A stretch of DNA of 28,204 nucleotides, taken from NCBI GenBank assembly GCA_023250175.1, contig JAHFBD010000004.1, positions 1 to 28,204 of the forward strand, given 5' to 3'. Below, one piece after another: positions 7,257 to 14,192 of the stretch. The notes beneath the pieces were generated by a model that saw nothing but the letters and a program-made list of their open reading frames with translations, did not search any database and was not told the origin of the DNA. Each line of letters starts with the position of its first letter. The first letter of the stretch is position 1. A program made the translations under genes and the position numbers. The DNA comes from Candidatus Melainabacteria bacterium (GTDB lineage Bacteria > Cyanobacteriota > Vampirovibrionia > 2-02-FULL-35-15).

Positions 7257-8228
7257 CTACTCTGCTGCTTTTTTAAATTTATTCATCCATTCACTAATGT
7301 CAACTAGTGGTTGTTCTTCTTCAGGAGATTTAGGAGTTGAGAATAAGTCTGTTACCTCATAATCTTTATAAGTACCTTCAATTACTCCAGCTCCATTATG
7401 ACCACCTTTACTTGGTCGTGTTTTCCCATCACCATCAGCTGTTTGTCCAAGTAATCCATCTGGCATAACACCATCAGAAAATACTCCTTTATCTTTAGTT
7501 GAAACATCAAAATTTAAATATCTATGATCTCGAGCCTGGACCATCATAAAATATTCACTTGTCTCTACTCGTAAATGCTCTCCATCCCAGGATACTTTGC
7601 CATTTGCTAAATCTTCTGATTGTCCTTTTGTCATTGCTTTTCCATTGATTGTTGGTGCACCGTTTACCTGGTAACCAACTTTATCATTACCAACCTTAAA
7701 GCCAATTTCAGTCATCACGGTAACAGCATGCCCCCCATGATCAAATTTCCCATTGACAGCTATGCCACTATCTTCTATTAAATTATACATATGTCCTGTA
7801 TCACCAGAAATATCATAGTGTTCACCTTCAAAGCCTACAAAGTGTGGATCACCCCAGATTCTTCCAGATTTATTTGCATCAATTGGTTTGTCACTTACAG
7901 TAGGTGTAGTAGTAGAGCCTTCTGAAGTAACATAAGCAACTCCAAGTGGTTCAAACCCAGCCTTTGAATCCTTTGGTTTAATAATATTTACATTAGGCAA
8001 ATCTAAATACTCTCTGTAATTTGGGACCTTATTCTTTAAAGTACCTGGTGCTACATTTCTTGCATCTACAATTAAGAAATTTTCAATAGAATTACCATTT
8101 TCCTCTTTTAACTCTGTAAGTAGTTTCTTTAAATTAGCATCTAAATGATCCTGATCATATATTTTTGCATTTGTATTTTGTGGGAGTAAATCATTTACCA
8201 TGTTATTTGTTATTGTATTGTCTGGCAT
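7257..8228 (-). CDS. VWD-like domain protein with a GDPH self-cleavage-type motif
   Basis: 323 residues from ATG 8228. An extended ORF to a TTG at 8243 would read through the ribosome binding site AGGAGGT, so the shorter start is preferred. Residues about 122-295 resemble a von Willebrand type D domain: IWGDPHFVGFEGEHYDISG (Gly126-Asp-Pro-His129), FMMVQARDHRYLNF, then DGLLGQT. In mucins, ITI heavy chains and the rhizobial effector NopE1 an Asp-Pro bond in GDPH is cut by the protein itself; here this is inferred from the motif only. There are no cysteines, unlike animal VWD domains, so no disulfides. Residues 1-100 are a separate part without known family; the tail is acidic (SPEEEQPL) and ends in a helix. 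No Sec signal peptide. It sits 182 bp upstream of the 80-aa/2H pair on the same strand. Confidence 0.68.
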   Translation of the reverse strand: MPDNTITNNMVNDLLPQNTNAKIYDQDHLDANLKKLLTELKEENGNSIENFLIVDARNVAPGTLKNKVPNYREYLDLPNVNIIKPKDSKAGFEPLGVAYVTSEGSTTTPTVSDKPIDANKSGRIWGDPHFVGFEGEHYDISGDTGHMYNLIEDSGIAVNGKFDHGGHAVTVMTEIGFKVGNDKVGYQVNGAPTINGKAMTKGQSEDLANGKVSWDGEHLRVETSEYFMMVQARDHRYLNFDVSTKDKGVFSDGVMPDGLLGQTADGDGKTRPSKGGHNGAGVIEGTYKDYEVTDLFSTPKSPEEEQPLVDISEWMNKFKKAAE

Positions 8229-8231
8229 TTT

Positions 8232-8238
8232 ACCTCCT
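8232..8238 (-). promoter_or_regulatory. Strong ribosome binding site of the VWD-like gene
   Basis: AGGAGGT on the minus strand, three bases before the ATG at 8226-8228. It decides the start because the longer frame would contain it. Confidence 0.7.
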
Positions 8239-8324
8239 AGCAATTGAATTTTTATACAAATAGGATATGTGACCTATAACATAGATAGGTTAATTCCTGG
8301 TTAATTTCTAAAATAAATAATAAA

Positions 8325-9506
8325 TTAAGTGCTTCTTTTCCTAATACCTATAGGAATTACATTTGCTTGTTCAGTATTAACTCCGTTTACTTTAATATTT
8401 CTCTTTTTTAATTCATTAATAAATATTTCTGGTTGTATACATTCTTCCTGAGGCAATACTCCATTTTGTGAGATTTGTCCATGGGCCTGCATATAAGCAA
8501 TAATTGCTGCTGGAAAAGCTGTGGTTCTCATCATGGCTGTAAAAGGCGGATCATCAGTAGATTTATCTATAATTGTTATTTCATGTTTTTTAGGACCACC
8601 TTCAAAAATTGTTTTCACTAAAACAGCATCATCAACACAAAGCGGTATATTTTTTTCAAACAATGCTGCTGTTATTTCTCTTGGCTTGAAGAGTAATTTA
8701 TTTGATGCACTCAGTGTTTCACTTGAAAAGAATCCAAGTTCATATAAAGTTCTCATAATATTTGCATGTCCTGGATATCGTATAGTTTTATAGTTTAAAT
8801 TTTTTATACGGTGTCTATATGTTTTGATTAATGTAGAAGCTCCACCACTTGTAGTAAAAGCCTCAAGCTGACCAAACGGTTCTGGAAATTTAATACTTTC
8901 AACATCACTTAAAGGTTCAACAATTTTAATTTCACCATCTTGTAAAACCCTAACAGGTTCAATATATTCATTTATTAAACCCTCTACTGAAAATAGTCTT
9001 TCATACTTTAAGCTATTTATCGGATTTTGGGGCAGTCCACCCACTCTAATTTTTACAGTATCTGCCCACTGAAACTGATCTAAGCCCCATTTAACTAAAA
9101 CAGCAACTAGTCCTGGTGCTAAGCCACAGTCTGGAATTATTGAGACACCTGCTTCTTTTGCAAGCAAGTCTAGTTTTAATTGTGAATCTACAACAGAATC
9201 ATTTCCCCCCAAATCACAGAGATTGGTTTTAGCTTTAATTGCAGCTTTAGTAAACACCTCATTAAACCTATAATGAATTGCAGCAACTGCAGCATTTGTA
9301 TCTTTTAAAATTAATTCTATTGTAGATATATCTTCTACATTACATTGCATTGTTATGAGACGCTTATCATTAAAAAAATCTTTTGCTTCGCTTAACCTTG
9401 CATTATTTCCGTCCACAAGAACTACACTGTTTGTATCATGCTGACAGAGAAGATCATAGGCTACTGCCTTTCCCATTAACCCAGCACCAAGAACACAATA
9501 TTTCAT
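8325..9506 (-). CDS. Lysine 6-dehydrogenase / saccharopine dehydrogenase-like oxidoreductase
   Basis: 393 residues. A Rossmann fold opens the protein (YCVLGAGLMGKAVAYDLL), followed by NLCDLGGN, IIPDCGLAPGLVAVL, FSVEGLINEY, EAFTTSGGASTL and YKTIRYPGHANIM. These blocks follow, in order, what I recall of the NAD-dependent L-lysine 6-dehydrogenase of Geobacillus, which is part of the wider saccharopine dehydrogenase superfamily. The likely reaction is oxidation of a lysine-type amine to the 6-semialdehyde (cyclising to piperideine-6-carboxylate). Saccharopine or carboxynorspermidine dehydrogenase activity cannot be excluded. The ATG lies inside the end of the ssb gene (8-bp overlap with its stop), so the two are co-transcribed and probably translationally coupled. 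No neighbouring lysine-catabolism gene is present. Confidence 0.82.
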   Translation of the reverse strand: MKYCVLGAGLMGKAVAYDLLCQHDTNSVVLVDGNNARLSEAKDFFNDKRLITMQCNVEDISTIELILKDTNAAVAAIHYRFNEVFTKAAIKAKTNLCDLGGNDSVVDSQLKLDLLAKEAGVSIIPDCGLAPGLVAVLVKWGLDQFQWADTVKIRVGGLPQNPINSLKYERLFSVEGLINEYIEPVRVLQDGEIKIVEPLSDVESIKFPEPFGQLEAFTTSGGASTLIKTYRHRIKNLNYKTIRYPGHANIMRTLYELGFFSSETLSASNKLLFKPREITAALFEKNIPLCVDDAVLVKTIFEGGPKKHEITIIDKSTDDPPFTAMMRTTAFPAAIIAYMQAHGQISQNGVLPQEECIQPEIFINELKKRNIKVNGVNTEQANVIPIGIRKRST

Positions 9507-9514
9507 ATATTTAT

Positions 9515-9916
9515 TTAAGTATCAAATGAATTAGTTTGAGACGATACAACATTAGAATTGTTATCTTTTTTACTACCAAGCAATCTAATACTGTCAGCAA
9601 TTACCATTGGTTTAATGTTTGTTTCCCCGGTATCTTTACTTATCCAGCTATCCCATCTAAGCTTACCGTCAACACCAATCAACGATCCCTTTTTTACATA
9701 TTCTCCAGCAATCTCTGCTTGCTTTCCCCAAATCTCAATATCAAACCAGTCCGTATGTGCATCTTTCATAGGGCGATTTACAGCAAGACTAAAAGTTGTA
9801 ACAACTTTACCTGAATCAAAATATCTAATCTCAGGATCTTTGCCAGCACGTCCTACTAAAATTATATGATTAACATCGGCCAATGGTTGATTATATGTAA
9901 AAGATTGAGTATTCAT
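9515..9916 (-). CDS. ssb: Single-stranded DNA-binding protein, without the usual acidic tip
   Basis: OB-fold SSB of 133 residues. LADVNHIILVGRAGKDPEIR, VVTTFSLAVNRP, DWFDIEIWGKQAEIAGEYVK and GSLIGVDGKL are the standard OB-fold blocks (about 12-112) that bind single-stranded DNA and form the tetramer. The C-terminal tail is only about 20 residues and ends SSQTNSFDT. The acidic DDDIPF-like tip that recruits repair and replication proteins is missing. This may therefore be an accessory SSB, with the main one elsewhere in the genome. An AAGGAAGG precedes the ATG by about 12 bases, a rather long spacing. It lies 30 bp after the ABC1 kinase gene and overlaps the next gene. Confidence 0.9.
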   Translation of the reverse strand: MNTQSFTYNQPLADVNHIILVGRAGKDPEIRYFDSGKVVTTFSLAVNRPMKDAHTDWFDIEIWGKQAEIAGEYVKKGSLIGVDGKLRWDSWISKDTGETNIKPMVIADSIRLLGSKKDNNSNVVSSQTNSFDT

Positions 9917-9946
9917 ATCTATAATTTTCCTTCCTTATATAGGAGG

Positions 9947-11773
9947 CTATTCTAACACTTTTCTATTGAAAATAGATACCCAAACAAGTGCTATAGAACC
10001 TATTAATGAACTGCTAAGTAAAATAAAACCTAAGAAACTAACAAGAGAGTTCTCTCTTTCAATTAAAAATCCACCAATAATAACAAAACATACGAGAAAT
10101 ATTACACTGTAACTACTGTTTATCTTTATATTTAAATCATCAACTTCTCTTTTCAATAATTTATTTTCTTCTTCAAGAGTAATTAAAGATGAGTCCTTGT
10201 CCTCTTTAATAGAAATGTTTTCTTCCTGACCATTGCTTTTTTTTTCAATTGCACTTATGTAACTTGGCAAGTCTTTAATTACTTCAAAATATATTTTAAT
10301 TTTGTCATTAAATCTTTCAATTAATTTAGTGTGTTCAGGAAATAATCCCTTTAAAAGAGTAGTATATGAACCACTATAATTTTCCCTTATTAAGGACTCA
10401 AAATATGGTTTTGCTGCATTTACTAAGCTAAATTCTGGATCCAATGTACGACATATGCCTTCCAGCGTTCCTGTAGCTCGTAGTGTATATGCAAACTTAC
10501 TTGGTAATCTCATTGGTTTATCATCAATAATAGTCTGTAAGTCATTTTCAATACCATTGGTATTAAGGTTATTTAGTTTAGCCCCGTTATAATACTTATA
10601 AGCAGCTTGCTCAATTATTCTTTTAATTGGTTTTATATCAGCATCTTTTTTAAACAAATCCAGTCTTTCCATTGCTTGCATGAGAGTTTCAGTGTCATTA
10701 TTGATGACACTGATCAAAACATTTGTGAGTTCTAGCTTAATATTTTCTGTGATTCTACCTACCATACCAAAATCATAAAAGACTATTGTTCCATCTGGCT
10801 TTACAACAAGGTTTCCAGGGTGTGGATCAGCATGATAAAGTCCATCCTCAAAAAATTGTTTAAAGTATATGTTAATCAGATTCAATGCTATTTCTTTAGG
10901 ATTTAAGTTTCTTGCAATTAAGGAATTAACATCAGTAATTTTAATTCCAGGAACAAACTCTATAGTAATTAGTTTTCTTGTTGTATACTGCCAAAAAATT
11001 CTTGGTATACAAACCTTTCCTTCACATCTTAAGTTCTTTCTAAATCGATCGGCATTTCTTCCTTCCTCTATAAAATCAATTTCCTCAAAAAGAGTCTTAC
11101 CAATTTCATCTATTATTTCAATCCACTCACGTTCTTTTCCAATCTTGGTATTTCGTTCTAGAAAGGTTGCAAGACATCGTAATATAGCTAGGTCTTGATA
11201 AAACAGGGCTTGTAGATTAGGTCTTTGAATCTTAACTACTACTTGTATATTATTTATCAGGGTAGCCTTGTGTACTTGTCCAATGCTGGCTGATGCTATA
11301 GGTTCTGGATTAACAAATTGGAATATCTCATCGAGTGGCTTTCTAAGCTCATATTCAATTGCTGATTTTATTTCTTTAAACTCTATGGGTGGAACAGAAT
11401 CTTGCAAGTCAGACAGGGCTTCAATATATTCTTTTGGCAATAAATCTGTTCTGCTTGATAGAAATTGTCCTATCTTTATAAAGGTTGAACCTAGTTCAAA
11501 AAATGCTTCTTTTAAATAAGTAGGAGTGTTTGTTTTATCCTCTTTATTTTTTTTCAGTAACTTAAAAAGCACAGAAGCAATTTGTCTAAATCTTTGATCT
11601 CTTAAAAAATAAGAGCTTAATAAAAAAAATTCTTGCATCGTAGAAAAAAAATTACTCTGAAAATATTTATCTTTTTTAGGTAATTTAAATTTTTCTTGAA
11701 TAAGATTTTTATTATAGTAAAGGCCTTTTAAGGCTGTAATATTGGTCTTTGTTTGTTCAAGTACTTTAACCAC
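9947..11773 (-). CDS. ABC1/UbiB-family atypical kinase, membrane-anchored
   Basis: 608 residues, GTG start. The ABC1 (ADCK/UbiB) kinase-like fold shows all hallmark motifs: the KxGQ motif IKIGQF (Lys100-Gln103), the Ala-rich nucleotide loop ASASIGQVHKA (160-170), Lys181 in VVVKIQRP, HADPHPGN (314-321) and YDFGMVG (Asp334). Members use ATP to support ubiquinone or other isoprenoid-lipid pathways and are peripheral or anchored at the membrane. After the kinase part there is a short coiled coil (about 530-550, EEENKLLKREVDDL) and then two hydrophobic helices (about 556-572 and 579-601), as in UbiB and the cyanobacterial/plastid relatives. It begins eight bases after the stop of the small coiled-coil gene. 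No quinone biosynthesis gene is visible nearby, so the pathway is unassigned. Confidence 0.88.
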   Translation of the reverse strand: MVKVLEQTKTNITALKGLYYNKNLIQEKFKLPKKDKYFQSNFFSTMQEFFLLSSYFLRDQRFRQIASVLFKLLKKNKEDKTNTPTYLKEAFFELGSTFIKIGQFLSSRTDLLPKEYIEALSDLQDSVPPIEFKEIKSAIEYELRKPLDEIFQFVNPEPIASASIGQVHKATLINNIQVVVKIQRPNLQALFYQDLAILRCLATFLERNTKIGKEREWIEIIDEIGKTLFEEIDFIEEGRNADRFRKNLRCEGKVCIPRIFWQYTTRKLITIEFVPGIKITDVNSLIARNLNPKEIALNLINIYFKQFFEDGLYHADPHPGNLVVKPDGTIVFYDFGMVGRITENIKLELTNVLISVINNDTETLMQAMERLDLFKKDADIKPIKRIIEQAAYKYYNGAKLNNLNTNGIENDLQTIIDDKPMRLPSKFAYTLRATGTLEGICRTLDPEFSLVNAAKPYFESLIRENYSGSYTTLLKGLFPEHTKLIERFNDKIKIYFEVIKDLPSYISAIEKKSNGQEENISIKEDKDSSLITLEEENKLLKREVDDLNIKINSSYSVIFLVCFVIIGGFLIERENSLVSFLGFILLSSSLIGSIALVWVSIFNRKVLE

Positions 11774-11781
11774 AAAATAAT

Positions 11782-12168
11782 TTACCGTTTTGTTGACTGT
11801 AATTCAGATTTCAATTCTGATATTTCAGCACGTAATGCTGCTATTTCTGCTCTTATGTCATTTAACTCCATTGAATCTAAAAGGGCATTGTTTGTAAAGT
11901 CAGCAAGCTTATCTTTTATAAAGCTTTTAAATTCAACCTCACTTATTTGTGCTCTGTGATTAATTTCATTTATTAGGTGAAACAATTCTTCTTGTGCTTT
12001 TTCTTTTAATTTGCATTTGCTTTGCTCATTAGGAGAGTTTGTCTGTGTTTTATCAGTAAACTGTTTTAATTGAACGAAGCACTCTGCGGCTTTTGATTCA
12101 GCTTTTTCTTTTATAATATCTACGGCTGCTTTTGAGGTGAGAATTAACTTTGCAAGGTCTTTTAACAT
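11782..12168 (-). CDS. Small helical coiled-coil protein (phasin- or UbiK-like)
   Basis: 128 residues, almost all predicted helix. The C-terminal third has clean heptads of Leu/Ile (IRAEIAALRAEISELKSEL, about 103-122), preceded by FKSFIKDKLADFTNNALLD. The layout, a charged helix followed by a C-terminal coiled coil, recalls phasins and UbiK/YqiC. UbiK is an accessory factor of ubiquinone synthesis, and here the next gene, eight bases downstream, is a UbiB-like kinase, so a partner role is plausible. No sequence family was recognised with certainty. There is no signal peptide. A GATAAT lies nine bases before the ATG and no Shine-Dalgarno is seen, again like a leaderless gene. It is divergent from the amidase gene across a 50-bp spacer. 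Confidence 0.65.
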   Translation of the reverse strand: MLKDLAKLILTSKAAVDIIKEKAESKAAECFVQLKQFTDKTQTNSPNEQSKCKLKEKAQEELFHLINEINHRAQISEVEFKSFIKDKLADFTNNALLDSMELNDIRAEIAALRAEISELKSELQSTKR

Positions 12169-12180
12169 AGTAGTTAAATT

Positions 12181-12203
12181 ATCTCATATAATTAATCTGA
12201 GAT
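12181..12203. promoter_or_regulatory. Inverted repeat in a divergent promoter
   Basis: ATCTCA (12181-12186) and TGAGAT (12198-12203) form a perfect 6-bp inverted repeat with an 11-base centre. A TATAAT for the amidase gene (12187-12192) lies inside it, and the minus-strand GATAAT of the coiled-coil gene overlaps its left arm. The position is what an operator shared by two divergent genes would have. No regulator is identified and a chance match in AT-rich DNA is possible. Confidence 0.35.
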
Positions 12204-12218
12204 ATTAAATGATGAGTA

Positions 12219-13118
12219 ATGACAATGAGTACAACTAAAGAGAAGACGTTAATCTGGGTTTACCCCACACATAAATGGGTTACTGATTGTAAACAAACCT
12301 TTGTCTATGGTTGGGCAAAACCAGATTCTAAATTATTTATTAAATGTAATGGTTCAGAAAAAAGTGTAAAAACCTTTCCGAATGGTAACTTTGCACAGGT
12401 TACTAAACTTCCATACAAAGAAAACATCATTCAATTAGTTCAAGTTACAGGCAAGAATAAAAAAACAATCTCCAGAAAAATTATTGTTAACGAAAAAAAA
12501 ATGAAGAGAAAAAATACACAGTTCATACAAGAACAAGAAAAAAAAACACCACAAAAAAAATCGAACTCTTTTAGAATTGTTATTGATCCTGGTCATGGTG
12601 GCAAAGAACATGGAACTCACTCCTCGAAAGGTATTACAGAAAAACATTTCAACCTTCAAATAGCACAATTGCTTTACAAAAAATTAAATAAGAATTTCAA
12701 AGTTTATCTCACAAGAAATAAAGACAAGTTTGTTTCACTGAAAACCCGAGTAGAAGTTGCAAAGAAAAACCAATGTGATCTATTGATTTCAATCCATCAT
12801 AATGCTCTTCCCGATAATGAAAACCCATTACATCATAAAGGAGTGGGTATTTATTACACACATAGCTTTGCAAAACCTTTTGCAAACCACTTGTTAGAAA
12901 GTATTTCAAGAGAAACCAAGTTAAATAAGTATGGGATCTTTAAAAGAGATTTTGCTTTAACTAAACCAAGTTTTTGTTACGCGGTTTTAATTGAGTGTGG
13001 ATTTTTAATACATCCTGAAGAATCTGAATATATTACACAAAAGAAAACTCAAGAAAAAATTGTAAGTGGAATTGTAAGAGGCATTAACTTATTTGTTAAC
13101 AATGCTAAGCCACTTTAA
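12219..13118 (+). CDS. N-acetylmuramoyl-L-alanine amidase (Amidase_3 type)
   Basis: Zinc amidase that cuts the bond between MurNAc and L-Ala of peptidoglycan. The catalytic domain (about residues 118-297) has IVIDPGHGGKEHG with the first Zn ligand His, ITEKHFNL with the Glu ligand, LISIHHNA with the second His ligand, and the catalytic Glu in LIECGFL. In front, residues about 10-90 form a beta-rich module (WVYPTHKWVTDCKQTFVYGW, then FPNGNFAQV), followed by a Lys-rich linker. That module looks like the Ig/SH3-like domains often placed before this enzyme. No signal peptide is present, which is odd for an enzyme that must reach the periplasm: the start could be further upstream on a non-canonical codon, or export may be non-Sec. 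The last 30 bp overlap the 3' end of ruvA on the other strand. Confidence 0.88.
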   Translation: MTMSTTKEKTLIWVYPTHKWVTDCKQTFVYGWAKPDSKLFIKCNGSEKSVKTFPNGNFAQVTKLPYKENIIQLVQVTGKNKKTISRKIIVNEKKMKRKNTQFIQEQEKKTPQKKSNSFRIVIDPGHGGKEHGTHSSKGITEKHFNLQIAQLLYKKLNKNFKVYLTRNKDKFVSLKTRVEVAKKNQCDLLISIHHNALPDNENPLHHKGVGIYYTHSFAKPFANHLLESISRETKLNKYGIFKRDFALTKPSFCYAVLIECGFLIHPEESEYITQKKTQEKIVSGIVRGINLFVNNAKPL

Positions 13119-13757
13119 AGAAAAATGTATAAGTGATTCGGGGTCTTTATGATTATCTTCTAGCTTAGCTTTAGAAAATGCCTGATTTATTTCATGAGGT
13201 GCATATCCAAGCGACTGTAAAACCAATCTGGCTTCATGTTCTTTTTGTCCATCTGATATTTCACTACTTTGATGTGCTTCTGGTCCTCTAGTTCTTTGTC
13301 CTTCTAATCCCTTAGAATATGCTATCGGTAGATGTTGCCAGTTTGTAATTTTTTCTTTTAACTCTAAAACAATTCTGCTTGCAGTTTTTGTTCCTATTCC
13401 CTGAGCCTTACATAGAGCTGAGGTGTTTTCATTAAGGATTGAATATGAGATTTCACTTACTGTAAGGTTATTTAAAAGGTTTAATGCTGTCTTGGGTCCG
13501 ACTCCAGAAACACTAAAAAGCAAATTAAATAACTCTTTTTCAAGTAAGGTTGGAAAACCAAATAGTGTCATTTGATCTTCTCTATGAATTAATGTTGTAT
13601 AGACTGTTGAGGCTTCTCCTTTTCTCCCAAAGAGTTCTAATGCAGACAAAGAAGTATGTATCTCATATCCAATTCCACCAACATCTAAGATTAATCTTTC
13701 ATGCCCTGATGGCTGAGTAATTTTTTCTGTAATTATTCCTTTTAAGAAATGAAACAT
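13089..13757 (-). CDS. ruvA: Holliday junction ATP-dependent DNA helicase subunit RuvA
   Basis: RuvA binds four-way DNA junctions as a tetramer and loads the RuvB motor for branch migration. The start is placed at ATG 13757, because the family begins with a Met directly before the first OB-fold strand (MFHFLKGIITEKI); a longer frame to 13793 adds 12 residues not seen in RuvA. The 222 residues hold the OB domain (1-65, including LDVGGIGYEIHTS), two helix-hairpin-helix motifs (FSVSGVGPKTALNLL, about 81-95, and CKAQGIGTKTASRIV, about 116-130), a variable linker rich in Gln/Glu/Ser, and domain III (ARLVLQSLGYAPHEINQAF), which contacts RuvB. The gene is divergent from thioredoxin and overlaps the amidase gene by 30 bp at its 3' end. 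ruvB and ruvC are not in the window. Confidence 0.95.
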   Translation of the reverse strand: MFHFLKGIITEKITQPSGHERLILDVGGIGYEIHTSLSALELFGRKGEASTVYTTLIHREDQMTLFGFPTLLEKELFNLLFSVSGVGPKTALNLLNNLTVSEISYSILNENTSALCKAQGIGTKTASRIVLELKEKITNWQHLPIAYSKGLEGQRTRGPEAHQSSEISDGQKEHEARLVLQSLGYAPHEINQAFSKAKLEDNHKDPESLIHFSLKWLSIVNK

Positions 13758-13862
13758 TATTTGCTCACTGGTATAATAAAAGTCACAACTCAAAGAAGTT
13801 TATCAGGTTCGATAAATTCATTAAATAACTCATAACGAAAATGAAAGGAAGTTATAAAGCAT

Positions 13863-14186
13863 ATGGGGAATATAGGTGATGTTACTGACGCAACATTTGA
13901 GACAGAAGTTCTCAAGTCAAATTTGCCAGTTTTAGTTGATTTTTGGGCACCTTGGTGTGGTCCATGCAGAGCAATTGCTCCAGTAGTAGAGGAAATCGCT
14001 ACTGAATATACTGGAAAACTAAAGGTTTTAAAGTTAAATACCGATGAAAATCCAAAAACAGCTCAATCTTACAGAATAAGTGGTATACCCAGCTTAATGG
14101 TTTTTAAAAACGGGCAACCAGTAGAGCAAGTAGTGGGCGCTGTTCCAAAATCTACACTTTGTTCTGCTGTACAAAAACATGTCTAA
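13863..14186 (+). CDS. trxA: Thioredoxin
   Basis: General cytoplasmic dithiol reductant, 107 residues. The active site is WAPWCGPCRAIAP (Cys32-Gly-Pro-Cys35), and the conserved cis-Pro is Pro76 in ISGIPSLMVF. The fold is complete from the N-terminal strand (VTDATFETEVL) to the last helix. AAGGAAG about 11 bases before the ATG is the ribosome binding site. The next gene starts six bases after the stop, so the two are probably co-transcribed, although no functional link between them is obvious. Confidence 0.95.
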   Translation: MGNIGDVTDATFETEVLKSNLPVLVDFWAPWCGPCRAIAPVVEEIATEYTGKLKVLKLNTDENPKTAQSYRISGIPSLMVFKNGQPVEQVVGAVPKSTLCSAVQKHV

Positions 14187-14192
14187 TGCTAA

